Part shown: positions 40,813 to 50,682 of the stretch, one piece after another
Layout of the letters: each line of letters starts with the position of its first letter
Numbering within the stretch: position 1 is the stretch's first letter
Source of the DNA: Roseibium sp.
Lineage (GTDB): Bacteria > Pseudomonadota > Alphaproteobacteria > Rhizobiales > Stappiaceae
Assembly (NCBI GenBank): GCA_017643925.1
Contig: JAEPML010000006.1
Coordinates: forward strand, 1-64,000
Reading direction: 5' to 3'
Length of the DNA: 64,000 nucleotides
Position numbers and translations under genes: made by a program
The notes under the pieces: model-generated
Seen by the model: the letters and a program-made list of their open reading frames with translations, nothing else
Database searches by the model: none
What the model was told of the DNA's origin: nothing

Positions 40813-41682
40813 ATGCGCGACGTTACCAAAGACAACATAACCGACGTCTTCATGGGGTATTTCGGTGAGAACACCGATCCCCGCGTGAAGGAAATCCTGA
40901 AGAGCCTCGTTACCCATCTGCACAACTTTGCCCGGGAAACCAACCTGACCCACGAAGAGTGGCGCAAGGGCATCGAGTTCCTGGAGTGGGCCGGCAACAT
41001 ATCGGATGAGGAAAGGCACGAATTCGTGCTCCTGTCGGATGTGCTGGGTCTCTCCTCGCTTGTCGACATGCTGCATTCCAAACCGGAAGGTACGTCATCG
41101 AGCGTGCTCGGCCCGTTCCACATTACCGGAGCGCCGCCCCTGCCGATTGGCGGCGACCTGCGCAAGGATTTCAAGGAACAGGTCCTTCTGGCCGAAGGCA
41201 CCATCCGCGATCCCGAGGGCAACCCCATCGAGGGTGCCGAGCTGGATATCTGGCAGACGGCCCCCAATGGCATGTATTCCAGTCAGGATCCGGACCAGGA
41301 TACCTATTCCTTCCATGGCATCCAGACGACCGGAAAAGACGGGCGTTACGCGTTCACCTCGGTCAAACCGGTCTGTTACACCGTGCCGAGCGACGGGCCG
41401 GTCGGAGACATTCTCAATGCCAGCGGCCGTCATCCCTGGCGGCCCTCCCATCTCCACTACATTGTCAAAGCGCCGGGATTCCGCCCGCTGGTGACCGAGA
41501 TCTTCCCGGACGATGATCCTTACCTCGATCAGGATACCGTCTTCGGCGTGCGCGAAGATCTCGTTATGACTTATGTTGAAGAGCCGGCAGGTTCATTCCC
41601 TGAAGACGGCTTTGAGCTTTCCGGCAAGGTTGAAGGTCCCTACCTGAAGGCGTCTTTCGATCTGGTGCTCGTCAGGGAATAG
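40813..41682 (+). CDS. Intradiol ring-cleavage dioxygenase (hydroxyquinol 1,2-dioxygenase-like)
   Basis: A 289-residue intradiol dioxygenase with an N-terminal helical dimer domain (DPRVKEILKSLVTHLHNFARETNLTHEEW) and a catalytic beta-sandwich. The Fe(III) ligands are visible as Y155 (NGMYSSQ), Y189 (KPVCYTVP), H213 and H215 (RPSHLHY). VLGPFHITGAPPLPIGGDL is usual in hydroxyquinol/chlorocatechol-type members. It would open a catechol or hydroxyquinol ring to a muconate or maleylacetate. It ends the operon, just before a hairpin terminator. The true substrate needs assay. Confidence 0.87.
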   Translation: MRDVTKDNITDVFMGYFGENTDPRVKEILKSLVTHLHNFARETNLTHEEWRKGIEFLEWAGNISDEERHEFVLLSDVLGLSSLVDMLHSKPEGTSSSVLGPFHITGAPPLPIGGDLRKDFKEQVLLAEGTIRDPEGNPIEGAELDIWQTAPNGMYSSQDPDQDTYSFHGIQTTGKDGRYAFTSVKPVCYTVPSDGPVGDILNASGRHPWRPSHLHYIVKAPGFRPLVTEIFPDDDPYLDQDTVFGVREDLVMTYVEEPAGSFPEDGFELSGKVEGPYLKASFDLVLVRE

Positions 41683-41694
41683 ACTTCGGACAGG

Positions 41695-41721
41695 AGAGGC
41701 AGCCGGATTCCTGCTGCCTCT
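41695..41721 (+). terminator. Terminator of the FAH-TRAP-dioxygenase operon
   Basis: AGAGGCAGC (41695-41703) pairs with GCTGCCTCT (41713-41721), a 9-bp stem with a 9-base loop, followed by TGCTTT. It lies 13 bases after the dioxygenase stop. Confidence 0.78.
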
Positions 41722-41756
41722 TGCTTTCCAAAAATACAAACTGACTTGTTGAAGCC

Positions 41757-42170
41757 CTAAGGCACAAGTTGTCTTGTCGCCTTGCGAGACATGACGCCGT
41801 TCTTGTCAAATTCTTCGCCGAAAACTTCGAACCCGAGGCGCTGGTAAAAGGACGTCGCCGTCACCCTGACGTCGCAGTAGAGTTCGTTTATGCCTTGCGC
41901 CCCAAGCCGCTTCATCCCTTCCTTTACAAGTCGGGCTCCATATCCCTTTCCCTGACTGGCCTGATCCACTGCGAGTTTGCGCAGTCGGTAGCGCTTGCCA
42001 TCGGGGAAGAAACTGCCAACACCAATCAGCGTGTCTCCAAGGAAGAGACCGAGATGCAGTGCGGTGGCATCTTCTGGCAGGGCAAGGTCCGCGAGTTCAA
42101 GATCGGGCCACAGAACCTTCTTGCGAAGTGGCAGGGTTTCATCTGCGGAAATTGATACGATTGAACACAC
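41757..42170 (-). CDS. GNAT-family N-acetyltransferase
   Basis: A 137-residue acetyltransferase: LRKKVLWPDLELADLALPED in the N-terminal strand-helix region, acetyl-CoA loop KLAVDQASQGKGYGARLV (Q/RxxGxG) and C-terminal VTATSFYQRLGFEVFGEEF. The start is a GTG at 42170 with only a weak ribosome-binding site, so the N terminus is uncertain. Substrate unknown; it stands alone. Confidence 0.83.
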   Translation of the reverse strand: MCSIVSISADETLPLRKKVLWPDLELADLALPEDATALHLGLFLGDTLIGVGSFFPDGKRYRLRKLAVDQASQGKGYGARLVKEGMKRLGAQGINELYCDVRVTATSFYQRLGFEVFGEEFDKNGVMSRKATRQLVP

Positions 42171-42353
42171 TTTCTGAAAATCCTCGGACCCGGAAGGGTT
42201 GCTTCTGGAAGCCCCTGTCTACGGTTTCGTTGTGCATTTTGGAAGGACAAGGTTCCTAGAAATCGGCAATTCCGCTGCCAGCTATTCTTGAATACCGGGC
42301 GTGCGTGAACACGGATTGATAGTGACAGGGCAAACGGGTTCATTCGCTGAATT

Positions 42354-44093
42354 CTATTTGCTGATTGTCGCTTCAACCGTCTGGGTGGGGGCGATTTCGA
42401 CCCCCAGTTCATCTGCTATGCTCATGATTTCAAGAAGGATTTTTTCCTGTTCTTTCAGGAACTCGGCCCAGCCGGTTGCGTCAAGATAGTAATATACGAA
42501 TATCTCCAGGCTGCCCGCATCAATGCGTTGCAGGTAAACGTGCCAGTTGTCCGACCTGACTTCCGGGCTCTCGGTCAGAACCTTTCTTATCCTGTTCACG
42601 AATTCGGAAACCTTCGCCGGAGGCGTCTGGTCACTGATCTTGATTGTGCTGTTGGAAAGCCGGAAACGTCTGAAGCCGTAATTCACGATCCTGCCGGACG
42701 AGAGACTCGAGTTCGGTATTGAAATGACCAACTCCGAAGTCGTGCGGATTTTCGTGCTACGAATGCCGATTTCTTCGACGGTTCCGGTGTCGCTGCCAAC
42801 TTCGATGAAATCGCCGATGCGATAGGGGCGTTCAATCAGGACAACAAATGATCCCAGAATGTCCGAAAGCGTTTCTCGCGCCGCCAGAGAGACGGCCAGA
42901 CCGCCAACTCCCAACCCTGTCACGATCGACAGCGCAGGCAGTCCGAAGTCCTCTGCCACATGCACGATGACAACGACGACGACAAAGGCCCCGACAAAGT
43001 AGCCGATCAACCGGAACAGCTGGGTTGGTGCGGACCGTGCCGCGTAACCGTTTCGCATCGCGATCACTTCAGCGATCTGGGACACCAGTACAAATCCGAA
43101 ACAGGCCGCCAGAACATGGCTGATAATGGAGAACAGACCGGCCGACCAAAGGAGGACGGTTCCCGTCAGGTTGAAACGGTCTTCGACAAGCGTTTCCGCA
43201 AAACCGGAAAGCAGGATCGAGAACAGCAGCGCGGCCAAAAGGCCCGGCCGCCAGGGTCTGCGGGCGTCTACCTGTTGTCGTGTCTTGAGGCGATTGTCCA
43301 GTCGATGACCGATCCCCAGCGCCAGACGGACAGCAATTGCAAACAGGACAAAGGTGATCAGAGTTGCGCCCCATTGCCAAAGCGTCTGTCCCCCAACCGG
43401 GGTTCGGAGCCAACCCGGCATGGATTCGCTTCGGGAAACGTTTATGCCCCGCCCGGGGGTCAAGGCATAGGCATCGAATATGCCCGGGGTCGCCCCCTCC
43501 CTGTAGGGCAGGTGCCGAACGCGCCCATACCAAATCGCTGCGCGTGAAACCGTTTGCGGGGTGAACAGATATTCCCCCTTGCGGGGACCCTCGGAAACCC
43601 TGTGAATCCGGACGTTTGTGCCCGGAACCTGCCAGACCGTGATGGGACTTGCCGTTTCCGCGTCGCCGCCTTGTATGATCCCTGTATCGCTAGACTGGCC
43701 GGTGGCCAGGGCGCGGCCAGGCACATCTTCACGGGGAGGCAGATCAATGCGGTCGAGAACTTCCTTCAGATAAAGCGCTGCTTCAGGAGCGAGGTAGTCC
43801 TGCGATCTTTTCGACATCTGGGATAGGTCGAGATGTCTTATCGCGCTGTTGATCAGCCTTGTGGACTCCTCCGGACTCTCGCTTTGCCCGATCCGGTAAG
43901 CACGGTTCAACGTGCTGACAAACGAAAACAGCGTTGCTCTTGGGCTTGTTGTTCGCGAAGACCGGAACACGTCTTCATTGCTTTGGGCATGGGCATCCCG
44001 AGTGGCAGACACCACATCGGTCACAAGCAAGGCAATGATGATGATGCCGGAGGCCGCTATGCGTGGCCAAAGTCTTACGCATTTTCCAGGCAT
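42354..44093 (-). CDS. MscS-family mechanosensitive ion channel
   Basis: A protein of about 579 residues with a signal-like N terminus ([19 protein letters not shown]), a periplasmic domain of some 200 residues, four to five TM segments and the MscS channel/beta domain: [26 protein letters not shown] (pore helix), [31 protein letters not shown] and [16 protein letters not shown]. It relieves hypo-osmotic pressure or acts as a related ion channel. The ATG at 44093 is chosen by signal-peptide shape; an ATG at 44114 is also possible, and longer forms to 44300 add unlikely sequence. Confidence 0.85.
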   Translation of the reverse strand: MPGKCVRLWPRIAASGIIIIALLVTDVVSATRDAHAQSNEDVFRSSRTTSPRATLFSFVSTLNRAYRIGQSESPEESTRLINSAIRHLDLSQMSKRSQDYLAPEAALYLKEVLDRIDLPPREDVPGRALATGQSSDTGIIQGGDAETASPITVWQVPGTNVRIHRVSEGPRKGEYLFTPQTVSRAAIWYGRVRHLPYREGATPGIFDAYALTPGRGINVSRSESMPGWLRTPVGGQTLWQWGATLITFVLFAIAVRLALGIGHRLDNRLKTRQQVDARRPWRPGLLAALLFSILLSGFAETLVEDRFNLTGTVLLWSAGLFSIISHVLAACFGFVLVSQIAEVIAMRNGYAARSAPTQLFRLIGYFVGAFVVVVVIVHVAEDFGLPALSIVTGLGVGGLAVSLAARETLSDILGSFVVLIERPYRIGDFIEVGSDTGTVEEIGIRSTKIRTTSELVISIPNSSLSSGRIVNYGFRRFRLSNSTIKISDQTPPAKVSEFVNRIRKVLTESPEVRSDNWHVYLQRIDAGSLEIFVYYYLDATGWAEFLKEQEKILLEIMSIADELGVEIAPTQTVEATISK

Positions 44094-44350
44094 CAGCGCG
44101 CCCCAGTTCCCCATTCGTTTGCAGCTGCAATCGCTGTCTGTCTTGCCTCTGAAGATCGAACAAGTTGAGACGACTTGCAGGTTCCGCGTCAACCGCAAAA
44201 TTTGGGCGTTTGAACCGCGCAGAAGGGGGCGTCTCCGCGGTTTGGCCGGTCGGTCAGGGTAGGGTCGGATTGCGCGAAGGGGCGGACAAGGCGAGTTCAT
44301 CCTGCAAGGGACCAGGCATAGACGTCCAAAAGTCTTGGAAGTTCGCTTGC

Positions 44351-45031
44351 CTATTCAGCCGCTTCCGCAACGAAGTGCTTTTCAAGGAAGGCGCCGGTGT
44401 TGCGGTAATGGTCCAGCAGGAGGTGGCACGCCGTGTCCGCATCCCGGTCAACGGCCGCGTTCATGATGTCCGTGTGTTCCTTGCCGATGTCGCGCTTGGA
44501 ATAATTCAGCGCCTTGCCGGCCAGATAGCGGTAGCGGATGTTGAGGTCGTAGAGCTGGTTGCAGAACTTGAGCAGAACCGGTGAGTGGCACGCACTCAGA
44601 AGGTTCATGTGGAAGGCCTTGTGCAGCTCCTCGAACCGTTCGACGTTGGCCCTGGGTTCACGCATCATCCGGTGATGGCTGATGACAAGCTTGTCTTCCC
44701 AGGCATGATCGGCGTGGGTCAGGCTCTCACGCAGCGCCATTTCTTCGAGCTGACAGCGCAGCTTCAGGATTTCCGTGAAATTGGCCGGACTGATTTCGGC
44801 CGTCCGGAAGCCGCGTTGGTCCAGTCTTTCGACAAGAAGGTCGGAGACCAGCAAGGTGAGAGCCTCACGGATCGGGGAGCCTCCCATGTCGAGAATCTGG
44901 CGCAGTTTCTCGATTTTCAGCTTCTCTCCAGGTACCAGCTCGCCGACAAGAATCATGCGTCTTATCGCGAGATAGGCCCGCTGTGTGGCAGAGGGTTCCT
45001 GGGACGGATCGGTGTGCATTTGAATAGCCAT
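44351..45031 (-). CDS. GntR-family (FadR/FCD) transcriptional regulator
   Basis: A 226-residue FCD-type GntR regulator: winged helix at 20-85 ([45 protein letters not shown]) and an all-helical C-terminal ligand domain with metal-binding His positions in [15 protein letters not shown] and KEHTDIMNA. Its own promoter carries the 14-mer ATAATATCGATTTT also found before the MBL hydrolase and YciI/FAH genes, so it is the best candidate regulator of the 31-41 kb catabolic genes. It is divergent from the aromatic-CoA operon at 45219, which it could also influence. Confidence 0.85.
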   Translation of the reverse strand: MAIQMHTDPSQEPSATQRAYLAIRRMILVGELVPGEKLKIEKLRQILDMGGSPIREALTLLVSDLLVERLDQRGFRTAEISPANFTEILKLRCQLEEMALRESLTHADHAWEDKLVISHHRMMREPRANVERFEELHKAFHMNLLSACHSPVLLKFCNQLYDLNIRYRYLAGKALNYSKRDIGKEHTDIMNAAVDRDADTACHLLLDHYRNTGAFLEKHFVAEAAE

Positions 45032-45036
45032 GCCGG

Positions 45037-45050
45037 ATAATATCGATTTT
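45037..45050 (+). promoter_or_regulatory. Shared operator-like motif, copy 3 (GntR gene)
   Basis: ATAATATCGATTTT lies 6-19 bases upstream of the GntR ATG, a position suited to negative autoregulation. It is identical to the copies at 32317-32330 and 35686-35699. Confidence 0.7.
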
Positions 45051-45138
45051 CTGAGGAATATTCCAGTTTTTGATTGAAGTTTTCACGGGAAGTTTAAGTA
45101 GGCCCTCAAGACGCGGTTTCCAGGCTCAAATGTATATA

Positions 45139-45166
45139 TTTTAAGTTTGAAATTTTAGGCTTGAAG
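45139..45166 (+). promoter_or_regulatory. Tandem 14-bp direct repeat before the aromatic-CoA operon
   Basis: TTTTAAGTTTGAAA (45139-45152) is followed directly by TTTTAGGCTTGAAG (45153-45166), identical in 11 of 14 positions. It ends about 52 bases before the start of the fused monooxygenase gene, within AT-rich sequence. It may be the site of the operon's MarR regulator or part of the promoter. Confidence 0.45.
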
Positions 45167-45218
45167 TAAATGGGAAAACGTGGTTCGCTGATGAGGCTTG
45201 CAGCGTCGGGAGAAAGAT

Positions 45219-47513
45219 ATGCGCATTGCGTGCTTGGGTGGAGGCCCTGCCGGGCTTTACTTCGCAATTTCGATGAAACTCCGCGATCCGTCACACGAGA
45301 TTGACGTGATCGAGCGCAACCGCGCCGACGACACGTTCGGCTGGGGCGTGGTGCTTTCCGAAGAGACCCTGCAGAACCTTGCGGCCAATGATCCGGTCAG
45401 TGCCAAGGCGATCGGAGACAACTTCGCCTATTGGGACGACATCGCGCTTCACTTCAAGGGGGAGCGTCTGGTCTCGACCGGACATGGCTTCTGTGGTGTC
45501 GGGCGGATGAAACTGTTACTGCTGCTTCAGGAGCGCGCCAGGGAGCTCGGCATCAACCTGAAATTCGAGACCGAGGTCGACAGCGCCGAGGATTATCGCA
45601 AGGAATACGACCTGGTCGTCGCGAGCGACGGGCTGAACTCGAAAACCCGCACGCTTTATGAAGATACGTTCAAGCCGGACATTGATCGGCGCCTCTGCCA
45701 ATTTGTCTGGCTGGGCACGCATCAGAAGTTTTCCGACGCTTTCACTTTCATATTCGAGGAAACGGAACACGGCTGGGTCTGGGCTCATGCCTACCAGTTC
45801 GACGACGAGACGGCGACGTTCATCGTCGAATGCGCGCAGGACACATTTGATGCCTTCGGCTTCGGCGAGATGAGCCAGGAAGACAGCATCCGGACCTGCG
45901 AGGAAATCTTCAAGGATCACTTGGGCGGCCATGCCTTGATGACCAATGCCAAACACATCCGGGGGTCCGCCTGGATCCGGTTTCCACGCGTGCTGTGCGA
46001 AAAGTGGAGCCACGAAAACGTGGTGCTGCTGGGGGATGCTGCAGCAACGGCACATTTTTCCATTGGTTCCGGCACGAAGCTGGCTTTTGAATCCGCCATT
46101 TCCCTGGCTGACCTCCTGCACAATGAACCGGACATGCAATCGGCTTTTGACCGCTACGAGCAGGATCGAAGGCTGGAAGTTCTGAGGCTTCAGTCAGCCG
46201 CCCGGAATTCGCTGGAGTGGTTCGAGCATGTCGAGCGTTACCTTCATCTCGATCCGGTACAGCTGAATTACTCCATGCTGACCCGGTCCCAGCGCATCAG
46301 TCACGAGAACCTGCGCCTGCGCGATCCGAAGTGGCTGGAAACGGCGGAGCGCTGGTTCATGGACCAGTCCGGAGTGCCTTCGAGCGAACCTGTTCGCCCA
46401 CCCATGTTCGCACCGTTCAAGCTGCGCGGCATGGAGTTGAAAAACCGGATCGTGGTTTCTCCGATGGCACAATACAAGGCCGTCGACGGCACGCCGACCG
46501 ACTGGCACATGGTGCATTATGCCGAACGCGCCAAGGGTGGGGCCGGATTGGTCTTTGCAGAGATGACCTGCGTCAGTGCGGAAGGACGGATCACGCCGGG
46601 CTGTCCGGGGCTCTATGCAGCTGAACATGAGCAGGCCTGGAGGCGTCTGACGGAATTCGTGCACGCTGAAACGGACGCAAGGATCTGCTGCCAGATTGGC
46701 CATTCGGGCCGCAAGGGGTCTACCCGGATCGGTTGGGAAGGCATGGACAAGCCGCTACCGGACGGGAACTGGGATCTGGTCTCTGCTTCGGCGATTGCCT
46801 GGTCTGAGAACAATGCGGTTCCGCGTGAAATCACGTCTGCCGAAATGGACGTGATCAAGGCGCAATTCGTGGCCGCTGCCGAGATGGCGGAGCGGGCCGG
46901 GTTTGACATGATCGAACTCCATGCCGCCCACGGCTACCTGCTGTCCTCCTTCATTTCCCCGACCACCAATATGCGCTCCGACGACTATGGGGGATCGCTT
47001 GAAAACCGGGTGCGCTACCCCCTGGAAGTGTTCCGGGCAATGCGGGCGATCTGGCCGGAGGACAAACCGATGTCGGTGCGCATTTCAGCCAATGACTGGG
47101 TTGGCGAGACGGGCATCACGCCGGACGATGCTGTCGAGATCGCGCGCATGTTCGATGCTGCGGGTGTCGACCTGATTGACGTTTCGGCCGGGCAGACAAC
47201 ACCGGACGCAAGGCCCGTTTATGGCCGCATGTTCCAGACGCCATTTTCCGACCGGATCCGCAACGAGGCGGGGCTCAGGACCATGGCGGTCGGAAACATC
47301 TATGAAGCCGATCATGCCAACTCGATCCTGATGGCGGGGCGCGCGGACCTGGTTGCCGTGGGACGTCCGCATCTTGCCGATCCATACTGGACGCTTCACG
47401 AAGCTGCCCGGATCGGTGACCGGGCGTCGAGTGATTGGCCGAAGCCTTATCTTGCCGGCCGGGACCAGCTGTGGCGTTTGGCAGACCGGGAAGCGGAGAT
47501 GTTGCGGGCATGA
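45219..47513 (+). CDS. Fused aryl-CoA monooxygenase/Old-yellow-enzyme reductase (anthraniloyl-CoA monooxygenase type)
   Basis: A 764-residue two-domain flavoprotein. Residues 1-385 form a class A FAD monooxygenase ([13 protein letters not shown] nucleotide motif; [21 protein letters not shown]). Residues 395-764 form an Old-yellow-enzyme domain ([51 protein letters not shown]). This fusion is the layout of 2-aminobenzoyl-CoA monooxygenase/reductase from Azoarcus, which dearomatises 2-aminobenzoyl-CoA; annotated relatives are also called bifunctional salicylyl-CoA 5-hydroxylases. GGGAGA precedes the ATG at 45219. The operon's ligase and RidA favour the aminobenzoyl substrate. Confidence 0.88.
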   Translation: MRIACLGGGPAGLYFAISMKLRDPSHEIDVIERNRADDTFGWGVVLSEETLQNLAANDPVSAKAIGDNFAYWDDIALHFKGERLVSTGHGFCGVGRMKLLLLLQERARELGINLKFETEVDSAEDYRKEYDLVVASDGLNSKTRTLYEDTFKPDIDRRLCQFVWLGTHQKFSDAFTFIFEETEHGWVWAHAYQFDDETATFIVECAQDTFDAFGFGEMSQEDSIRTCEEIFKDHLGGHALMTNAKHIRGSAWIRFPRVLCEKWSHENVVLLGDAAATAHFSIGSGTKLAFESAISLADLLHNEPDMQSAFDRYEQDRRLEVLRLQSAARNSLEWFEHVERYLHLDPVQLNYSMLTRSQRISHENLRLRDPKWLETAERWFMDQSGVPSSEPVRPPMFAPFKLRGMELKNRIVVSPMAQYKAVDGTPTDWHMVHYAERAKGGAGLVFAEMTCVSAEGRITPGCPGLYAAEHEQAWRRLTEFVHAETDARICCQIGHSGRKGSTRIGWEGMDKPLPDGNWDLVSASAIAWSENNAVPREITSAEMDVIKAQFVAAAEMAERAGFDMIELHAAHGYLLSSFISPTTNMRSDDYGGSLENRVRYPLEVFRAMRAIWPEDKPMSVRISANDWVGETGITPDDAVEIARMFDAAGVDLIDVSAGQTTPDARPVYGRMFQTPFSDRIRNEAGLRTMAVGNIYEADHANSILMAGRADLVAVGRPHLADPYWTLHEAARIGDRASSDWPKPYLAGRDQLWRLADREAEMLRA

Positions 47514-48253
47514 GCGTGTCAGGAAAACATGTCGTCGTGACCGGCGGTGGTTCCGGAGTTGGAGCCGCCTGCGCAAAGGCCTTTGCCGCTCGCGGCTGGA
47601 ACGTCACGATCATGGGGCGCGACAAGGACAAGCTGAAGGCGCAGGAATTGCCCTTCCAGACCTGTGATGTGTCCGACCCGGATGCGGTCGCTTCTGCCTT
47701 CCAGGCAGCACGAGAGCAACAGGGGCCGGTCACCGCGGTCGTTGCCAATGCCGGTGCTGTTGAGAGCAAGCCCTTTGCGAAGATGAGTGCGGCCGACCTT
47801 CAGGCGATGTTCGCGGTCAATGTGGCCGGGGTCTTCAATGTCTGGCAGGCAGTTTTGCCCGACATGAAGGCGGCGGGAGACGGGCGTATGATCGCGATTG
47901 CCTCCACTGCGGGACTGCGCGGTTATCCCTATGTCAGCGGATATTGCGCAGCCAAGCACGCCGTTGTCGGTCTGACGCGCTCCTTGGCAAAGGAGCTTGC
48001 CAGAACCGGAATCACGGTGAACGCCATTTGTCCTGGGTTTGTGGAAACGCCAATGCTTGAAAGGTCCATTGAGAGGATCGTCGAGACGACTGGTCTTGAT
48101 CGCGAGGCAGCAGCGACCGCTCTGAAGGCGGATAATCCGCAAGGCCGCTTCATCCAGCCCCTCGAAGTTGCCGAAGCCGCGCTCTGGCTCTGTTCCGAAG
48201 GTGCTGCGTCCGTGAACGGGCAGGCCCTCAGCCTGAACGGAGGGGAGCTATGA
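47510..48253 (+). CDS. SDR-family oxidoreductase
   Basis: A 247-residue short-chain dehydrogenase: TGGGSGVG cofactor motif near residue 11-18, NAGA near residue 82, catalytic Ser in IAIASTAG and YCAAK Tyr/Lys near residue 144-148. In the operon it would serve as the 3-hydroxyacyl-CoA-type dehydrogenase or ring-ketone reductase after the dearomatising step. Its ATG overlaps the preceding stop (ATGA) and its end overlaps the MarR gene. Confidence 0.87.
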   Translation: MSVSGKHVVVTGGGSGVGAACAKAFAARGWNVTIMGRDKDKLKAQELPFQTCDVSDPDAVASAFQAAREQQGPVTAVVANAGAVESKPFAKMSAADLQAMFAVNVAGVFNVWQAVLPDMKAAGDGRMIAIASTAGLRGYPYVSGYCAAKHAVVGLTRSLAKELARTGITVNAICPGFVETPMLERSIERIVETTGLDREAAATALKADNPQGRFIQPLEVAEAALWLCSEGAASVNGQALSLNGGEL

Positions 48254-48720
48254 CACCAGAAACCCGGACTGAAGGTGAACCGCTTTCCAAGGCCCGGCTC
48301 AGGGTCTGGCTGAAACTCCTGAAAACGGTCAACGGCGTAGAGGCCGAGATCCGCCGCAATCTCAGGGAGAACCACCAGACGACCTTGCCACGCTTCGACG
48401 TCATGTCCGCGCTGGCGCGGTTTCCGGATGGCCTGAAGATGAGCGAATTGTCGAAATTCCTGAAGGTTTCAAACGGCAATGTCACCGGCATCGTCGACAA
48501 GTTGACCGAGGAAGGTCTGGCCCTGCGCGTTGCCGTTCCCGGGGACCGGCGTGCCCAGGTGGCGCGCCTGACCGCAAAGGGGCGGGAGGCCTTTCAGGTA
48601 TTGGCCGGCCACCACGAGGCCTGGATCGACGGCCTGCTGGACGACCTTTCCGAAACGGATATCGAAACCCTGTCATCCACGCTGGACGTGGTTCTGAGCC
48701 ATCAGAGCGCTGAGGAGTGA
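48250..48720 (+). CDS. MarR-family transcriptional regulator
   Basis: A 156-residue MarR protein with a winged helix: [40 protein letters not shown] and wing [17 protein letters not shown]. MarR regulators inside aryl-CoA operons (for example BadR, FerR/CouR types) usually repress until the aryl-CoA intermediate binds. Embedded here with overlapping starts, it is probably the local regulator; the candidate site is at 45139-45166. Confidence 0.88.
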   Translation: MTPETRTEGEPLSKARLRVWLKLLKTVNGVEAEIRRNLRENHQTTLPRFDVMSALARFPDGLKMSELSKFLKVSNGNVTGIVDKLTEEGLALRVAVPGDRRAQVARLTAKGREAFQVLAGHHEAWIDGLLDDLSETDIETLSSTLDVVLSHQSAEE

Positions 48721-48724
48721 AGCC

Positions 48725-49525
48725 ATGAGAAGCAACGTCAGTCATTTCAAATGTGACATTGCCGGCGGCATTGCCCGGATCGCGCTCGATCGGCCGGAGC
48801 GCAAGAACCCGCTTACGTTCGAGAGCTATGCGGAGCTGCGCGACTGGTTTCGCGATCTGCACTATGCGGATGATGTCCACGCGGTCGTGATCCTGCCGAA
48901 TGGCGGAAACTTCAGCTCCGGTGGTGATGTCCATGACATCATCGGGCCCCTGACCCGGATGAGCATGAAGGAACTGCTGGCATTCACCCGCATGACCGGG
49001 GATCTGGTCAAGGCGATGCTCGGGTGTGGCAAGCCGATCATCGCTGCTGTTGACGGGGTCTGTGCCGGGGCCGGCGCAATCATGGCAATGGCATCCGATC
49101 TTCGCATCGCGACGCCGGAGGCCAAGGTGGCGTTCCTGTTCAACCGGGTCGGACTTGCCGGGTGCGACATGGGCGCCTGTGCGATCCTGCCGCGCATCAT
49201 CGGACAGGGGCGGGCGGCTGAACTGCTGTATCTCGGTCGCTCGATGAAAGCGGAAGAAGGCCACGCCTGGGGCTTCTTCAACCAGATCACCAGTGCAGAC
49301 GAGCTGGACACGGCGGCCATGACCATGGCCGAGCGCATCGTTGCCGGGCCGACCTTCGCCAATTCCATGACCAAGACAATGCTGGCGCAGGAATGGTCGA
49401 TGAGCCTGGAGCAGGCGATCGAAGCCGAGGCACAGGCGCAGGCAATCTGCATGCAGGGCAATGATTTTCACCGGGCCTACAATGCCTTTGTGGCCAGGGA
49501 AAAACCTGTGTTCGAGGGCGACTGA
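48725..49525 (+). CDS. Enoyl-CoA hydratase/isomerase-family protein
   Basis: A 266-residue crotonase-fold enzyme. The oxyanion-hole segment is [18 protein letters not shown] and the second is [20 protein letters not shown], with [22 protein letters not shown] thereafter. It would hydrate the cyclic enoyl-CoA intermediate or cleave the ring hydrolytically. It starts 4 bases after the MarR gene and shares its last base with the acyl-CoA dehydrogenase start. Confidence 0.88.
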   Translation: MRSNVSHFKCDIAGGIARIALDRPERKNPLTFESYAELRDWFRDLHYADDVHAVVILPNGGNFSSGGDVHDIIGPLTRMSMKELLAFTRMTGDLVKAMLGCGKPIIAAVDGVCAGAGAIMAMASDLRIATPEAKVAFLFNRVGLAGCDMGACAILPRIIGQGRAAELLYLGRSMKAEEGHAWGFFNQITSADELDTAAMTMAERIVAGPTFANSMTKTMLAQEWSMSLEQAIEAEAQAQAICMQGNDFHRAYNAFVAREKPVFEGD

Positions 49526-50679
49526 TGGCAGACAAGAGCTTTTTTTACTGGCCGTTTTTCGAAGACCGACACCGGGCGCTCGCCGCGGACATAGATCGCT
49601 GGGCGAAAGACGCTCTTGCATCGCTCGATCACGAAGACACTGACGAGACCTGCCGCCGTCTTGTGAAGGACCTCGGTGATGCCGGGTTCCTGAGCCACAC
49701 CGGATCCGAAGACGGTAGCCTTGATGTGCGAACGCTGTGCCTGATGCGCGAGACACTGGCGCGTCACGACGGATTGGCAGATTTTGCCTTCGCGATGCAG
49801 GGATTGGGGACCGGGGCGTTAAGTCTCTTCGGGTCAGCAGCGCAGAAGCAGGCCTGGTTGCCCCTGACCCGAAGTGGCAAGGCCATCTCTGCCTTTGCAC
49901 TGACGGAGCCGCAATCGGGCTCGGATGTTGCCAATTCCACGATGACGGCGACGGACGACGGTGATGCCTATGTTCTCAACGGTGAAAAGACCTGGATCTC
50001 CAACGGAGGAATAGCGGATCTCTACACGCTGTTCGCACGCACCGGTGAAGCCCCGGGAGCCAAGGGCCTGTCCACCTTCATCGTGACACCTGACCTCGAG
50101 GGCTTCGAAGTAGTCGAGCGGCTGGAGACGATTGCTCCCCACCCGCTCGCCACGTTGCGTTTCACCGATTGCCGTGTGCCGAAGTCAAACCTGATCGGCG
50201 CGCCCGGGAGCGGATTCAAGATTGCCATGTCGGTGCTCGACATCTTTCGCTCGACCGTGGCCGCAGCTGCACTCGGATTCGCGCGACGGGCACTCGACGA
50301 AGCGCTGGAACGGGTCTCGACCCGGGAAATCCAGGGGTCGCCGCTCGCAGACCTGCAACTCGTTCAGGGACATATTGCGGATATGGCGCTTGATGTCGAT
50401 GCAGCTGCCCTGCTGGTCTATCGCGCGGCCTGGACCAAGGACAGCGGTGCGCCGCGCGTCACACGGGAAGCCGCGATGGCGAAGCTCTTTGCGACCGACC
50501 AGGCCCAACAGGTCATCGACAAGGCCGTCCAACTCCATGGCGGCGACGGTGTGCGTTCCGGAACAGCCGTCGAGAAGCTTTACCGGGAAATCCGTGCGCT
50601 GCGCATTTATGAAGGCGCGTCGGACGTCCAGAAAACCATCATCGCGCGCCAGACGCTCGGCGCCTATCAGGGAGTGTGA
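49525..50679 (+). CDS. Acyl-CoA dehydrogenase
   Basis: A 384-residue FAD acyl-CoA dehydrogenase: [39 protein letters not shown], and the C-terminal [28 protein letters not shown] with the catalytic base E363 in the usual IYEGxSDVQ place. It would introduce a double bond into the reduced ring-CoA intermediate. It lies between the hydratase and the CoA ligase genes, all tightly spaced. Confidence 0.9.
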   Translation: MADKSFFYWPFFEDRHRALAADIDRWAKDALASLDHEDTDETCRRLVKDLGDAGFLSHTGSEDGSLDVRTLCLMRETLARHDGLADFAFAMQGLGTGALSLFGSAAQKQAWLPLTRSGKAISAFALTEPQSGSDVANSTMTATDDGDAYVLNGEKTWISNGGIADLYTLFARTGEAPGAKGLSTFIVTPDLEGFEVVERLETIAPHPLATLRFTDCRVPKSNLIGAPGSGFKIAMSVLDIFRSTVAAAALGFARRALDEALERVSTREIQGSPLADLQLVQGHIADMALDVDAAALLVYRAAWTKDSGAPRVTREAAMAKLFATDQAQQVIDKAVQLHGGDGVRSGTAVEKLYREIRALRIYEGASDVQKTIIARQTLGAYQGV

Positions 50680-50682
50680 GCC

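Noticed and set aside
39871-41076. 401-codon minus-strand open frame over dctM and the dioxygenase gene
   Set aside because: The product is Gln/Asp/Arg-rich shadow sequence, and it spans two well-supported genes on the other strand.
48482-49900. 472-codon minus-strand open frame over the MarR, hydratase and dehydrogenase genes
   Set aside because: It crosses three coupled genes with intact catalytic motifs; a GC-rich shadow.
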